Source: Thermopolyspora sp044507605 | Lineage (GTDB): Bacteria; Actinomycetota; Actinomycetes; Streptosporangiales; Streptosporangiaceae | DNA length: 64,000 nt | Assembly: GCA_044507605.1 (NCBI GenBank) | Contig: JBIQJI010000016.1 | Coordinates: forward strand, 1 to 64,000 | Direction: 5' to 3' | Part shown: one piece after another, positions 44,076 to 54,354 of the stretch | How the letters are laid out: every line of letters starts with the position of its first letter | Numbering within the stretch: position 1 is the stretch's first letter | Notes under the pieces: model-generated | What the model was told of the DNA's origin: nothing | What the model saw: the letters and a program-made list of their open reading frames with translations, nothing else | Databases searched by the model: none | Made by a program: the position numbers and the translations under genes

Positions 44076-44468
44076 TCAGCGGGCCACGGGACGCGGCAGG
44101 CGGGGGATGCCCGTCAGGCGGTGCTCCTCGCGCAGCGTGCGCAGCCGGTCGACCTCGGCGGACCACAGGGCGCCCTGGGGCGTGGCCTTGCCCTTGCGAC
44201 GGCGGATGCGGTCGTCGTAGGCCTTCATGCCGAACGTGGCGCGCTGGTTCGCCTCGGCGGCGCGCAGCGCCTCGGTCAGCGCCCGGTCGAACGCCAGCGC
44301 GGCCTGCCGCAGCTCCTCGACGGTCGCGTGCGACGCCTGCGCCTGCCGCAGCGCCGCCTCGGCCTCGCGCGCCTTGCTCAGCAGCTTGCCGTAGCCCGCG
44401 CCGACCTCACGGTCGGCGAGGTAGCGGACCTCGGCCTCGCGGCTCACGCGCGGACGGAAAAACGCCAT
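44076..44468 (-). CDS. Hypothetical helical protein
   Basis: A 130-residue cytosolic protein, MAFFRPRVSREAEVRYLADR, then a heptad-like helix (about 30-90: KAREAEAALRQAQASHATVE) and a basic tail. ATG 44468 follows AGGAAGGGCAGG; the longer frame lacks a ribosome site. I recognise no family. It is divergent from a TetR gene, and motif copy 5 lies in the shared gap. Confidence 0.7.
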   Translation of the reverse strand: MAFFRPRVSREAEVRYLADREVGAGYGKLLSKAREAEAALRQAQASHATVEELRQAALAFDRALTEALRAAEANQRATFGMKAYDDRIRRRKGKATPQGALWSAEVDRLRTLREEHRLTGIPRLPRPVAR

Positions 44469-44593
44469 CGCCTGCCCTTCCTGCTCACCTGGTGCTGCTC
44501 GCCCGGGGCCGCACCCGCGCGGTGCCCCTGGCCTGTTAGCGTACGCGCTCCGGTGAGGGTACCGGTCATCGAGGGGCGGCGACCGCGCGCCGA

Positions 44594-44609
44594 CCTTTAC
44601 AAAGTAAGC
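44594..44609 (+). repeat. Recurrent motif copy 5: CCTTTACAAAGTAAGC
   Basis: Here the core TTAC-AAA-GTAA is a perfect inverted repeat and TTTACA forms the -35 box of the tetR gene at 44633. Confidence 0.65.
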
Positions 44610-44632
44610 CACACGCTGCATAATCAACGCCC
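44596..44632 (+). promoter_or_regulatory. Leaderless promoter of the second tetR gene
   Basis: TTTACA (44596-44601), 17-nt spacer, CATAAT (44619-44624), then 8 nt to ATG 44633, which has no ribosome site. Confidence 0.6.
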
Positions 44633-45202
44633 ATGCCGGCGAAACGCCCTCCCGTCCCGCTCTCACGCGAACGCATCATCGAGGCCGCCCTGCACATCGC
44701 CGACGGCCAGGGGCTGCGCCGCCTGACCATGCGCCGCCTCGGCGACGCGCTCCAGGTCGAGGCGATGGCGATCTACCATCATCTGCCGGGCGGCAAGGAG
44801 GCCCTGCTCGACGCCCTCGCCGAGCATGTCACGACCGTGGCCGTCGAGGCCGACGGCGCCGCGTCGTGGCGGGAGCTGGCCCACGCCTGGGCGCACGCCG
44901 CGCGGGCGGGGCTGCTCGCCCATCCCGGCGTGCTCTCGCTGGCCCTGACCAAGCCGCCGCGCGGCGCGGCGGCCCTCGCCATCACCGAGCAGACCGGCAG
45001 GCTGGCCGAGGCCGGGCTGCCCGCGCCGGGCGACGCACTGCGCACGTTGCGGGCGTACGTCATGGGCAGCGTGGCGCTGGAGGTGCAGCGGTCGGGGTGG
45101 TCCGGAGAGTCGGTCGAGTCGGGCGCGGAGGCGCAGGCGGCCTTCGACCAGGGCCTCAGGGCGGTGCTCGACGGTCTCGCGGCGGCACATCTGGGCGCCT
45201 GA
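44633..45202 (+). CDS. TetR family regulator with TetR-C-type ligand domain
   Basis: A 189-residue regulator. The helix-turn-helix is RIIEAALHIADGQGLRRLTM then LGDALQVEAMAIYHHLPGGKEAL, a variant typical of TetR/TetR_C_1 repressors. The ligand domain starts ASWRELAHAWAHAARAGLLAHP. There is no Shine-Dalgarno; a -10 box ends 8 nt before the ATG, so the transcript should be leaderless. The inverted repeat over its -35 box suits autoregulation and control of the divergent 44468 gene. The ligand is unknown. Confidence 0.9.
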   Translation: MPAKRPPVPLSRERIIEAALHIADGQGLRRLTMRRLGDALQVEAMAIYHHLPGGKEALLDALAEHVTTVAVEADGAASWRELAHAWAHAARAGLLAHPGVLSLALTKPPRGAAALAITEQTGRLAEAGLPAPGDALRTLRAYVMGSVALEVQRSGWSGESVESGAEAQAAFDQGLRAVLDGLAAAHLGA

Positions 45203-45625
45203 CACGGCGCGTTCCTTGACCCCGCCGTTCTCAAGTGCTGAGATGGCCTGACACGGCCGACGACCATCGGGCACCCGCCGCCCGGTGAGTCTTCTTACGC
45301 GTTACGCATCGTTTATCACATAGGCGGCGTGTTGAGCTTGGACCGTTATCTTTCGTGAGGCACGCTTGTGGTGTAGACCACATGTGAGAGCCATCAGTCC
45401 CGACGGCATCAGTCCTGACGGGCCGGTCCGCACCCCCGAGTGGGCGGTAGGGAACAGTCCAAATGGGCTATGTCACTGGGCTGGCGCGCATCCCACACTT
45501 GTCCTGTCAATGTGTGGTTCGCCACACACCCACCCCAACAGCTCGCCTTTCCGTCCACGGGGGGAAGCGGGGCCGCACCGGCGCGGCTCCAGGCGAGCCC
45601 GAGCCCAGAGACCGGAGGCACGCCG
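45203..45625. other. 423-bp leader region upstream of the DUF5999 gene
   Basis: Less G+C-rich than average. It contains two copies of ATCAGTCCYGACGG (45393-45406 and 45408-45421), the segment GTGTAGACCACATGTG near 45371, and a small TTCG-loop hairpin at 45511-45528. No credible ORF is seen. A long structured 5' leader for the DUF5999 gene is likely. Confidence 0.4.
45511..45528 (+). promoter_or_regulatory. TTCG-loop hairpin
   Basis: TGTGTGG-TTCG-CCACACA, a perfect 7-bp stem with a stable tetraloop sequence, 98 bp upstream of the DUF5999 start. Confidence 0.5.
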
Positions 45626-45829
45626 ATGTGCCCGCATGAGCCGTCCTGTCCATCCCCGGACGCGCCGGACCGCGAGGCAGCACGCACTGTCGCAGCTCAC
45701 CCGGAGCAGGGCTGGAGCCTGCTCTGCAACGGCGTCGTCCTGTTCGACGACACCGGCGAACTGCTTCCCAACGGGGGAATCATCGCGCCGCACCGCCCTA
45801 CCGACCTCACCACCAGCAGCGCGGCCTGA
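45626..45829 (+). CDS. DUF5999 family protein
   Basis: A 67-residue protein, MCPHEPSCPSPDAPDREAAR, with the conserved HPEQGWSLLCNGVVLFDDTG and ending IIAPHRPTDLT. It closely fits the DUF5999 family that is widespread and strongly conserved in streptomycetes and relatives. Three Cys and two His near the N terminus could bind a metal. Function is unknown. ATG 45626 follows GGAGG at 7 nt; the longer frame upstream has noncoding composition. Confidence 0.88.
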   Translation: MCPHEPSCPSPDAPDREAARTVAAHPEQGWSLLCNGVVLFDDTGELLPNGGIIAPHRPTDLTTSSAA

Positions 45830-45941
45830 CGGCCGCCACGACCGGTCCCACCCGGCCCACGCTCTCGCGTGGCGCCGGCCTCCCGGCACCGTGACCCTCC
45901 GTGCGTCCCGTGGACGCTCCCCGCGTCTCACGGCTCCACTC

Positions 45942-45970
45942 CCCGGGCACGGTGCCTGCGCATGCCCGGG
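45942..45970. terminator. Hairpin between convergent genes
   Basis: CCCGGGCA (45942-45949) pairs with TGCCCGGG (45963-45970), 13-nt loop, between DUF5999 and the alpha/beta hydrolase. Confidence 0.5.
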
Positions 45971-45986
45971 CCGGGCCCGGGGCGGC

Positions 45987-46595
45987 TCACACGACGGTGG
46001 GCAGCCACCGCGCGACCTCTTCGCCCACCCGGGCCGGCCGCTTCTTCAGCTCGTGGCCCTCGCCAGGGAGCACGACCAGCCGTGCCGCGTCGGCGGGGCC
46101 GGGCACGCCGAACGGGTCGCGGTCTCCGTTGATCACCAGCACATCGACGCCGGCGTCGCGCAGCTCGGCGGCGCGCGACCGCTCCGGTCGGCCCGGCGGA
46201 TGCAGCGGGAACGCCAGCGCCACCACCGCCCGGGCGCCCACCCGCCGGGCCGTGCGGCAGGCGACCCTGGCGCCGTTGCTGCGCCCGCCCTGCACCAGCG
46301 GCAGCGCGCCCAGCCGGTCGCGCAGCGCGGCGACGACCGCCGCCCACGCGTCGTCCTGCCTGGCCGCCGAGCCCGGCGCCCGCCGCCCCGCCAGCCGGAA
46401 CGGCTGGGTCACCCGCGCCACCACCGCCCCCGCGGCGAGCCCGGCGTCGCGTACGGCGAGCAGGTCGGGGGCCGCCACGGTGCCGCCCGCGCCGTGGGTG
46501 AGCACCAGCAGCAGCCTCGGCGGCGCGGCCCGCCCGGGCGGTTCGTCGATGTCGGCCGCGGCCGGGCCCTGCGGCGTGTCGATCCGGATCTCCAC
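45987..46595 (-). CDS. Alpha/beta hydrolase family protein (KANL3/Tex30-like)
   Basis: About 202 residues. The opening VEIRIDTPQGPAAADID leads into LLVLTHGAGG (oxyanion strand), the nucleophile elbow GGRSNGAR with Ser, VLVINGDRDPFG (acid) and GEGHELKK (His). These are the hallmarks of the KANL3/Tex30 group of small hydrolases, whose substrates are not known. GTG 46595 follows GGGGGA; an ATG at 46637 gives 14 more residues without a ribosome site. It is divergent from the 46681 gene. Confidence 0.82.
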   Translation of the reverse strand: MEIRIDTPQGPAAADIDEPPGRAAPPRLLLVLTHGAGGTVAAPDLLAVRDAGLAAGAVVARVTQPFRLAGRRAPGSAARQDDAWAAVVAALRDRLGALPLVQGGRSNGARVACRTARRVGARAVVALAFPLHPPGRPERSRAAELRDAGVDVLVINGDRDPFGVPGPADAARLVVLPGEGHELKKRPARVGEEVARWLPTVV

Positions 46596-46680
46596 GCGGC
46601 GCGAGTCCCCCTTCCGGTGGAGTGCGTCACCGTCCATTGGTAGGACGCGATCCGCCCAGGCCCTGCCTATATTGGGTCAT

Positions 46681-47037
46681 GTGTCGGAGAAATCAATACC
46701 ACGAGACGAACTGCGGGCCACCATCGAGGCGCGCCGGGATCTCGGGCCTGATTATGAGTCGGCGCTCGTGGAGTCGTTCCTCGACCGGGTCGAGCAGACC
46801 ATCGCGACCAGGGTACGGACCGAGGTCGACGCCCGGCTCGCGCAGGAGCGGGGCGGGCGCGGCCACGGCAAGGACCGTGATCCGGCCATGGGGATGGCGC
46901 TGGGCTCGCTCGGCATCGGCGTTCCGCTGACCGCGATCGCCGCCGGCACCTCCGGCATGGTGGGGCTGCTCGTCGCCTGGATTGGCATCGCCATCGTCAA
47001 CATGGCCTACGCGCTCGGCCGCCGCCGCGGCCACTGA
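46681..47037 (+). CDS. Small membrane protein of unknown function, leaderless
   Basis: A 118-residue protein. The N-terminal cytosolic half is helical and charged (PRDELRATIEARRDLGPDYE, FLDRVEQTIATRVRTEVDAR), and two hydrophobic helices follow (GMALGSLGIGVPLTAIAAGT and GMVGLLVAWIGIAIVNMAYA). GTG 46681 comes 7 nt after TATATT (46668-46673) with no ribosome site, so translation is probably leaderless. Similar two-helix proteins are common in actinobacteria; function is unassigned. Confidence 0.72.
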   Translation: MSEKSIPRDELRATIEARRDLGPDYESALVESFLDRVEQTIATRVRTEVDARLAQERGGRGHGKDRDPAMGMALGSLGIGVPLTAIAAGTSGMVGLLVAWIGIAIVNMAYALGRRRGH

Positions 47038-47086
47038 CCGCACGCCCCGAACGGCCGCCCCGGACGGCCAGAGCCGCCCCGGACGG

Positions 47087-47947
47087 TTACACGTCCGCCC
47101 CGGCCGGGTCGAGCGCCGCCTCCGGCAGCGGCCCGGCCGGCGTGCCCGCCGGGCGGTTCAGGCGCAGCCGCACCTGCTGCGAGAGCCGGGTGTCGGCGTG
47201 CTCCAGGCCGTAGCGCCACACGCTCTCGGCGTCGTCGTCGCGGCCCCGCAGGGGCAGGGTGCGCGCCAGCAGCTCGATGGCGAGGGCGCCGGTGTCCACG
47301 TCCGGGCCGTCCTCGACCGCCCCCTGAAACTGCCCGCACGCCAGCTCCAGATGGGCGATGCCGAGCAGCACCCGCAGCCGCGACGGGTCGGCCACGCCGG
47401 GCAGCTCCAGCGCCTCGATCAGCACGTCGGCCGCCTCGCCCGGCTCGCCCTCGGCCAGATAGTACTCGGCGAGGTCCTGCGCCGCCTGCGACGCGATGCC
47501 GGGGTCGCCGGTGGCCAGCGCGGCGCGCAGCTCGGCCTCGGCTCCGCGATCATCGCCCTCGCGGGCGGCCAGCTCGGCGAGGGCCATGTGCGCCATCGGC
47601 AGGTACGCCGCCGTGCCGACCCCGATCACGGCCTGCCAGGCCGCCCTGGCCTGATCGTCGCGGCCCTCCCGCTCGAACCCCCTGGCCAGGTGGCAGGCGC
47701 CCTGCGCGGCGTACTCGGGGTGCCCGCTGGCCAGGGCGGCGCGGGCCGCCTCTCGGGCGCCCTCCACGTCGCCGCGCTCGTCGAGCACGACGGCGAGGCC
47801 GACGGCGGCCTGCGCCTGGTCGGGCGAGGACGGGTCGGCGGCGAGCCGCGACAGAATGTGCGCCGAGCGGTCCAGGTCGCCCGCCTCGGCGAGCCGTCGC
47901 GCGTCGTCGATCAGCCGCCCGGGACGCGACTGCTGGTGGGCCATCAT
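47087..47947 (-). CDS. Tetratricopeptide repeat protein
   Basis: A 286-residue all-helical protein with at least six TPR-like units, for example DRSAHILSRLAADPSSPDQA, DDQARAAWQAVIGVGTAAYL, DRGAEAELRAALATGDPGIA and GEAADVLIEALELPGVADPS. TPR proteins are scaffolds for protein contacts; no partner is evident. ATG 47947 is 7 nt from GAGGAT, so it is preferred over the upstream GTG. No signal peptide is present, so it is cytosolic. Confidence 0.82.
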   Translation of the reverse strand: MMAHQQSRPGRLIDDARRLAEAGDLDRSAHILSRLAADPSSPDQAQAAVGLAVVLDERGDVEGAREAARAALASGHPEYAAQGACHLARGFEREGRDDQARAAWQAVIGVGTAAYLPMAHMALAELAAREGDDRGAEAELRAALATGDPGIASQAAQDLAEYYLAEGEPGEAADVLIEALELPGVADPSRLRVLLGIAHLELACGQFQGAVEDGPDVDTGALAIELLARTLPLRGRDDDAESVWRYGLEHADTRLSQQVRLRLNRPAGTPAGPLPEAALDPAGADV

Positions 47948-48087
47948 CGTCGTGATCCTCACCGGCCTGGCAGGGCCGGGTTCGCCGGCCGCGGGTTCGT
48001 GAGCAGACGTGATCCTAACGGCCCCGGCACGCGTCCGTAGGCGACATGCCGTATTCGGGGGGACCTATTCGGCGTCGGCCCGCGCGG

Positions 48088-51042
<2,955 letters not shown>

Positions 51043-51077
51043 GGGAGACCTCCAGGCGTACGGATGCCGGTCTCCCC
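51043..51077 (-). promoter_or_regulatory. Shine-Dalgarno-sequestering hairpin of gcvP
   Basis: On the transcript, GGGGAGACC (51077-51069), the 3' edge of the riboswitch, can pair with GGUCUCCC (51050-51043), which abuts the gcvP AUG and includes half of the GGAGG site. Confidence 0.55.
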
Positions 51078-51280
51078 CTCTGTCATCGGACCTGAGAGCT
51101 TCACCCCCAGGCGGACCTGGGAGCTTGCACCTTCGGTGTGACATGCCTGGCGGGCACGCCCGCTTTCCAGAGTCGCCTCGTCTGTGCGGTGCGGATGCCT
51201 GAGAGTTTCCGGGGAGGTTGCTCCTTCGGCGCCCCGGCCCGCCCCGCGCGCTGCGGAGCCGCCAAGGTCTCTCCCGCACA
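51069..51280 (-). ncRNA. Tandem glycine riboswitch
   Basis: The minus-strand leader shows two glycine aptamers in a row. The first opens GCGGGAGAGACC and contains CGCCGAAGGAGCAACC and AACTCTCAGGCA. After a short linker the second contains CACCGAAGGTGCAAGC and AGCTCTCAGGTCCGATGACA, ending in GGGGGAGACC. These match the conserved GAGAG, CCGAAGG and CTCTCAGG elements of the class. It lies directly upstream of gcvP and should switch translation on with glycine. Confidence 0.92.
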
Positions 51281-51453
51281 GGGTCGTCGGCCGTGTGCTC
51301 AGTAAAGTCTACCCGCGCGACGCGCTCCGAAAAGTGCCGCCCCGCGCGACGGCCTTCCGCACGGCCCCACGACCGCCCATCACACCGGTCCTGTGATGGG
51401 CCCTGCGTGTGCCTGGGCCTGCCTCCACGATGGGCTTGGCGGGCTCGCGCGGG

Positions 51454-52125
51454 TCAGCCGGTCCTGCGCACCCGTCTGCGCCGGGCGAGCTCATCGCCCG
51501 GGTGGTCGGCCACGTCCAAAGGGTCCGCGGCCTGTGCCCGTTCCCCCGGCAGCTCCGCCAGTGATCCCTCGACCTCGCGCCAGACCCGGCCGAGCGCGAT
51601 GCCGAACACGCCCTGACCGCCCTGCAGCAGGTCGATGACTTCGTCGGGGGAGGTGCATTCGTAGACGCTCACCCCGTCGCTCATGAGCGTGATCTGGGCC
51701 AGATCGGCGACGCCCCGGTCGCGCATGTGCCGCACCGCCGTGCGGATCTGCTGCAGTGACACTCCGGTGTCGAGCAGGCGTTTGACGACCTTGAGCACGA
51801 TGATGTCGCGGAAGCTGTACAGCCGCTGCGAGCCGGACCCGTGGGCGGGTCTGATGCTGGGCTGTACGAGCTCGGTGCGCGCCCAGTAGTCGAGCTGCCG
51901 GTAGGTGATGCCGGCGGCCGCGCAGGCGGTGGGGCCGCGATATCCGATGTCGTCGGGCAGCGCGGACGGCCGCTCGTCGAACAGCAGGCCCTGCTCGCCC
52001 GCACGCTCGCGCGCGGATTCGCGCTGCGCCGGGTCGTGCCGGCCGGCTGTCTTACCTTCGCCGCTGCTGACCGCCACGCGGACCTCCGGCTTTCTCTCAT
52101 CCCACGGTCTGATCTGGGGGTTCAT
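51454..52125 (-). CDS. MerR family regulator (Rv1830-like)
   Basis: A 223-residue regulator. After a polar N-terminal 55 residues the MerR helix-turn-helix reads GYRGPTACAAAGITYRQLDY to GSGSQRLYSFRDI. A dimer helix (KRLLDTGVSLQQIRTAVRHM) and a C-terminal effector domain (VYECTSPDEVIDLLQGGQGV) follow. The gene order gcvP, MerR, DUF151, MerR, FHA matches the mycobacterial locus. ATG 52125 lacks a clear ribosome site, so the exact start is uncertain. Confidence 0.9.
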   Translation of the reverse strand: MNPQIRPWDERKPEVRVAVSSGEGKTAGRHDPAQRESARERAGEQGLLFDERPSALPDDIGYRGPTACAAAGITYRQLDYWARTELVQPSIRPAHGSGSQRLYSFRDIIVLKVVKRLLDTGVSLQQIRTAVRHMRDRGVADLAQITLMSDGVSVYECTSPDEVIDLLQGGQGVFGIALGRVWREVEGSLAELPGERAQAADPLDVADHPGDELARRRRVRRTG

Positions 52126-52251
52126 GAACTACAACCGTGGTTTCCCTTGCACCGTAGGACCGGGGCCATGCTCAGTCAACGATCCCGCCCGGCGCGTCGT
52201 GAAGCGTAAATACCCGAAATGGCGGCTACGCAAAGGCGTTGTGGCGGTGCT

Positions 52252-52722
52252 TCAGCCGGCCCGGCCGAAGTCCTCGGGCGTGATCGTGTCGAGGAACTCG
52301 CGGAACTTCTCCACCTCGTCCTCCTGGTCGTCGGGGATGGTGACCCCGCCCTCGCGCACGACGTCCTCGCTCGCGAAGATGGTGGCCCCCGTGCGCAGGG
52401 CCAGGGCGATCGAGTCGGAGGGCCGGGCGCTGACCTCTACGCCGTTGGAGAACACCAGGTCGGCGAAGAAGATGCCGTCACGCAGAGCCACGATGTTGAC
52501 GGTGCGCAGGCGTACGCCGAGCGCCTCCAGCACGTCCTTGAAAAGATCATGCGTGAGCGGCCGCGGTGGCGGCTCCTCGGCCTGGGCGACCGCGATCGCC
52601 GTGGCCTCCGCCATGCCGATCCAGATCGGCAGATAACGCTCCCCGCTCGCCTCTTTCAACAGGACGATCGGCTGGTTTGACGGCATCTCGACGCGGACCC
52701 CCACGACCTCCATCTGCAACAC
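52252..52722 (-). CDS. DUF151 / bifunctional nuclease family protein
   Basis: A 156-residue protein. Conserved segments: VRVEMPSNQPIVLLKEASGE, RYLPIWIGMAEATAIA, PRPLTHDLFKDVLEALG, ARPSDSIALALRTGA and the C-terminal EVEKFREFLDTITPEDF. DUF151 proteins have RNase/DNase activity in plants, while the bacterial role is unclear. GTG 52722 is 6 nt from GGAG and close to the family start; GTG 52734 is also in frame. It sits between two MerR genes, as in mycobacteria. Confidence 0.92.
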   Translation of the reverse strand: MLQMEVVGVRVEMPSNQPIVLLKEASGERYLPIWIGMAEATAIAVAQAEEPPPRPLTHDLFKDVLEALGVRLRTVNIVALRDGIFFADLVFSNGVEVSARPSDSIALALRTGATIFASEDVVREGGVTIPDDQEDEVEKFREFLDTITPEDFGRAG

Positions 52723-52906
52723 GGGCGACTCCACACTCCTCGGTAGCTCAGCACTCCCTGTTCGTTCTCCGCGGGACCACGGTCTTGTCGTCCCCGGCTT
52801 TCCCGGCTCGGCTACCTCCCCCGCCGGTTACGATCCCCCTCCGCAAAGTGACCTGCGCCGCTTTTCAACCTAACACCCTTGACGGCATGAGTGCTCCATA
52901 GAGGAC

Positions 52907-53575
52907 TTACCTCCCCAGAACACCGCGAACCCCCACACGCAGCAAAGCCGCGTGCAGATCAAGCAGCAGGCCGGACAGCTCGCGGGCCGACTCGTCGGCC
53001 TCGGCGGCGGCGCCCGGGGCGCGGCGGCGCAGCAGCGGGGCGAGGGTCTGCCCGATCAGGCCCGCCTCACGCTCCGCGGCCGCCCTGACCGAGCGCAGGT
53101 GCCTGGCGTGCAGCCCGAACCGCGCCAGCGCCCCCACACTGCGCGCGATCTCCAGGGCGTCGGTGTCGTAACGGCGGGCCACCGGGACGACCAGGCCGTA
53201 GTCCTCCAGCTCCGTGAGCGTCTCCTCGTCGATGCCGGCGGCCTCAAGCAGCTCCTCGCGGCTCAGCCGCACCGGCGGGGCGGGCGGCGCGTCGGGCACG
53301 GCCCGGGGGCCGCGCTGCAGGCCGCCGCCGTCGAGGTGATCCTTGATCACGCGCAGGGGGAGGTACCGGTCGCGCTGCGCCGTCAGGATGTAGCGGAGCC
53401 GCTCCACGTCGGCGTGGGTGAACTTGCGGTAGCCCGAAGGCGTGCGCTGGGGCTCGATGAGCCCCTCACCCTCCAGGAACCGGATCTTGGAGACCGTGAC
53501 GTCGGGGAACTCCCCCTGCAGCAGGGCGAGCACCTCCCCGATGCTCATGTACGCCCGTGCGGCCGAGCCTGACAT
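52907..53575 (-). CDS. MerR family regulator (Rv1828-like)
   Basis: A 222-residue regulator. The winged helix-turn-helix is YMSIGEVLALLQGEFPDVTV, SKIRFLEGEGLIEPQRTPSG, YRKFTHADVERLRYIL. A linker rich in Pro/Ala (about 90-105) precedes a helical C-terminal domain (LEDYGLVVPVARRYDTDALE). ATG 53575 lies 6 bp after the FHA gene stop with GAGG between them, so the two are probably co-translated. Confidence 0.92.
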   Translation of the reverse strand: MSGSAARAYMSIGEVLALLQGEFPDVTVSKIRFLEGEGLIEPQRTPSGYRKFTHADVERLRYILTAQRDRYLPLRVIKDHLDGGGLQRGPRAVPDAPPAPPVRLSREELLEAAGIDEETLTELEDYGLVVPVARRYDTDALEIARSVGALARFGLHARHLRSVRAAAEREAGLIGQTLAPLLRRRAPGAAAEADESARELSGLLLDLHAALLRVGVRGVLGR

Positions 53576-53581
53576 GCGGCC

Positions 53582-54088
53582 TCATGCCCCGCCGGGGCCG
53601 CGGTCGAAGAACACCAGCCGGAACTTGCCGATCTGCACCTCGTCGCCGCCCATCAGCCGGTGCTCCTCGATGCGCTCGCGGTTGACGTAGGTGCCGTTGA
53701 GGCTGCCGACATCGCGCACGGTGAACCCGCCGCCCCGGCGGTAGAACTCGGCGTGCCTGCGGGAGACGGAGATGTCGTCGAGGAAGATGTCGCTGCCGGG
53801 GTGGCGGCCGGCGGTGGTGAGGTCGCTGTCGAGCAGGAATCTGCTGCCCGCGTTGGGGCCGCGCATGACGACCAGGAGCGAGGTGCCCGGCGCCAGCTGC
53901 TCCACCTGCGCCCGATCGGGTGCCATGGTCTGGCCTGATTCAGCGTCGAGCGCCTCGATGCCCGCCAAGGAGATGGTCGAGGTGGTGTCCCCAGGGGTGT
54001 CACGGCTGAGCGGCGACCCGCATCTCGAACAGAAGCGGGCATCCTCGGGGTTGGCATGACCGCACTGCGTGCAGTAGACGCTGGGCAT
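53582..54088 (-). CDS. FHA domain protein with N-terminal zinc ribbon (GarA/OdhI-like)
   Basis: A 168-residue protein: a zinc ribbon YCTQCGHANPEDARFCSRCG (residues 5-24), a Thr-rich segment TPGDTTSTISL that may be the kinase-phosphorylated tail, and an FHA domain (about 65-160; TTAGRHPGSDIFLDDISVSR, SLNGTYVNRERIE). GarA/OdhI switch 2-oxoglutarate metabolism when phosphorylated by Pkn kinases; gene order supports this role. The zinc ribbon is extra relative to the mycobacterial protein. ATG 54088 is about 12 nt from AGGAGG, somewhat long. Confidence 0.88.
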   Translation of the reverse strand: MPSVYCTQCGHANPEDARFCSRCGSPLSRDTPGDTTSTISLAGIEALDAESGQTMAPDRAQVEQLAPGTSLLVVMRGPNAGSRFLLDSDLTTAGRHPGSDIFLDDISVSRRHAEFYRRGGGFTVRDVGSLNGTYVNRERIEEHRLMGGDEVQIGKFRLVFFDRGPGGA

Positions 54089-54354
54089 CGATCGGCTCGG
54101 CCTCCTACCGCGAAGTCGCGGCACCAAGACTATCGGCGGCGCGCCTCGCTTTTTCGCTACTAAGATTCCTTGGACTGCGAATGCCGCAACTTACGCTGAT
54201 GAGGCGCAAAGGTCAAGATGGAATGGTCGACGGCGGTTGGTACGGTCCCAAAGGTACCGCCGAGCGGCCTGCAGGTCCATGCCGCCGCGCCGTTTCCGAG
54301 ACGTTCCGGCGGGGGGCCCGAAACGCCGTCCCCATCGGGGTTTCCAGCATTCCA

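Noticed and set aside
45366..46643. 425-codon plus-strand frame across the DUF5999 gene and hydrolase
   Set aside because: Different frame from both recognised proteins and of noise composition.
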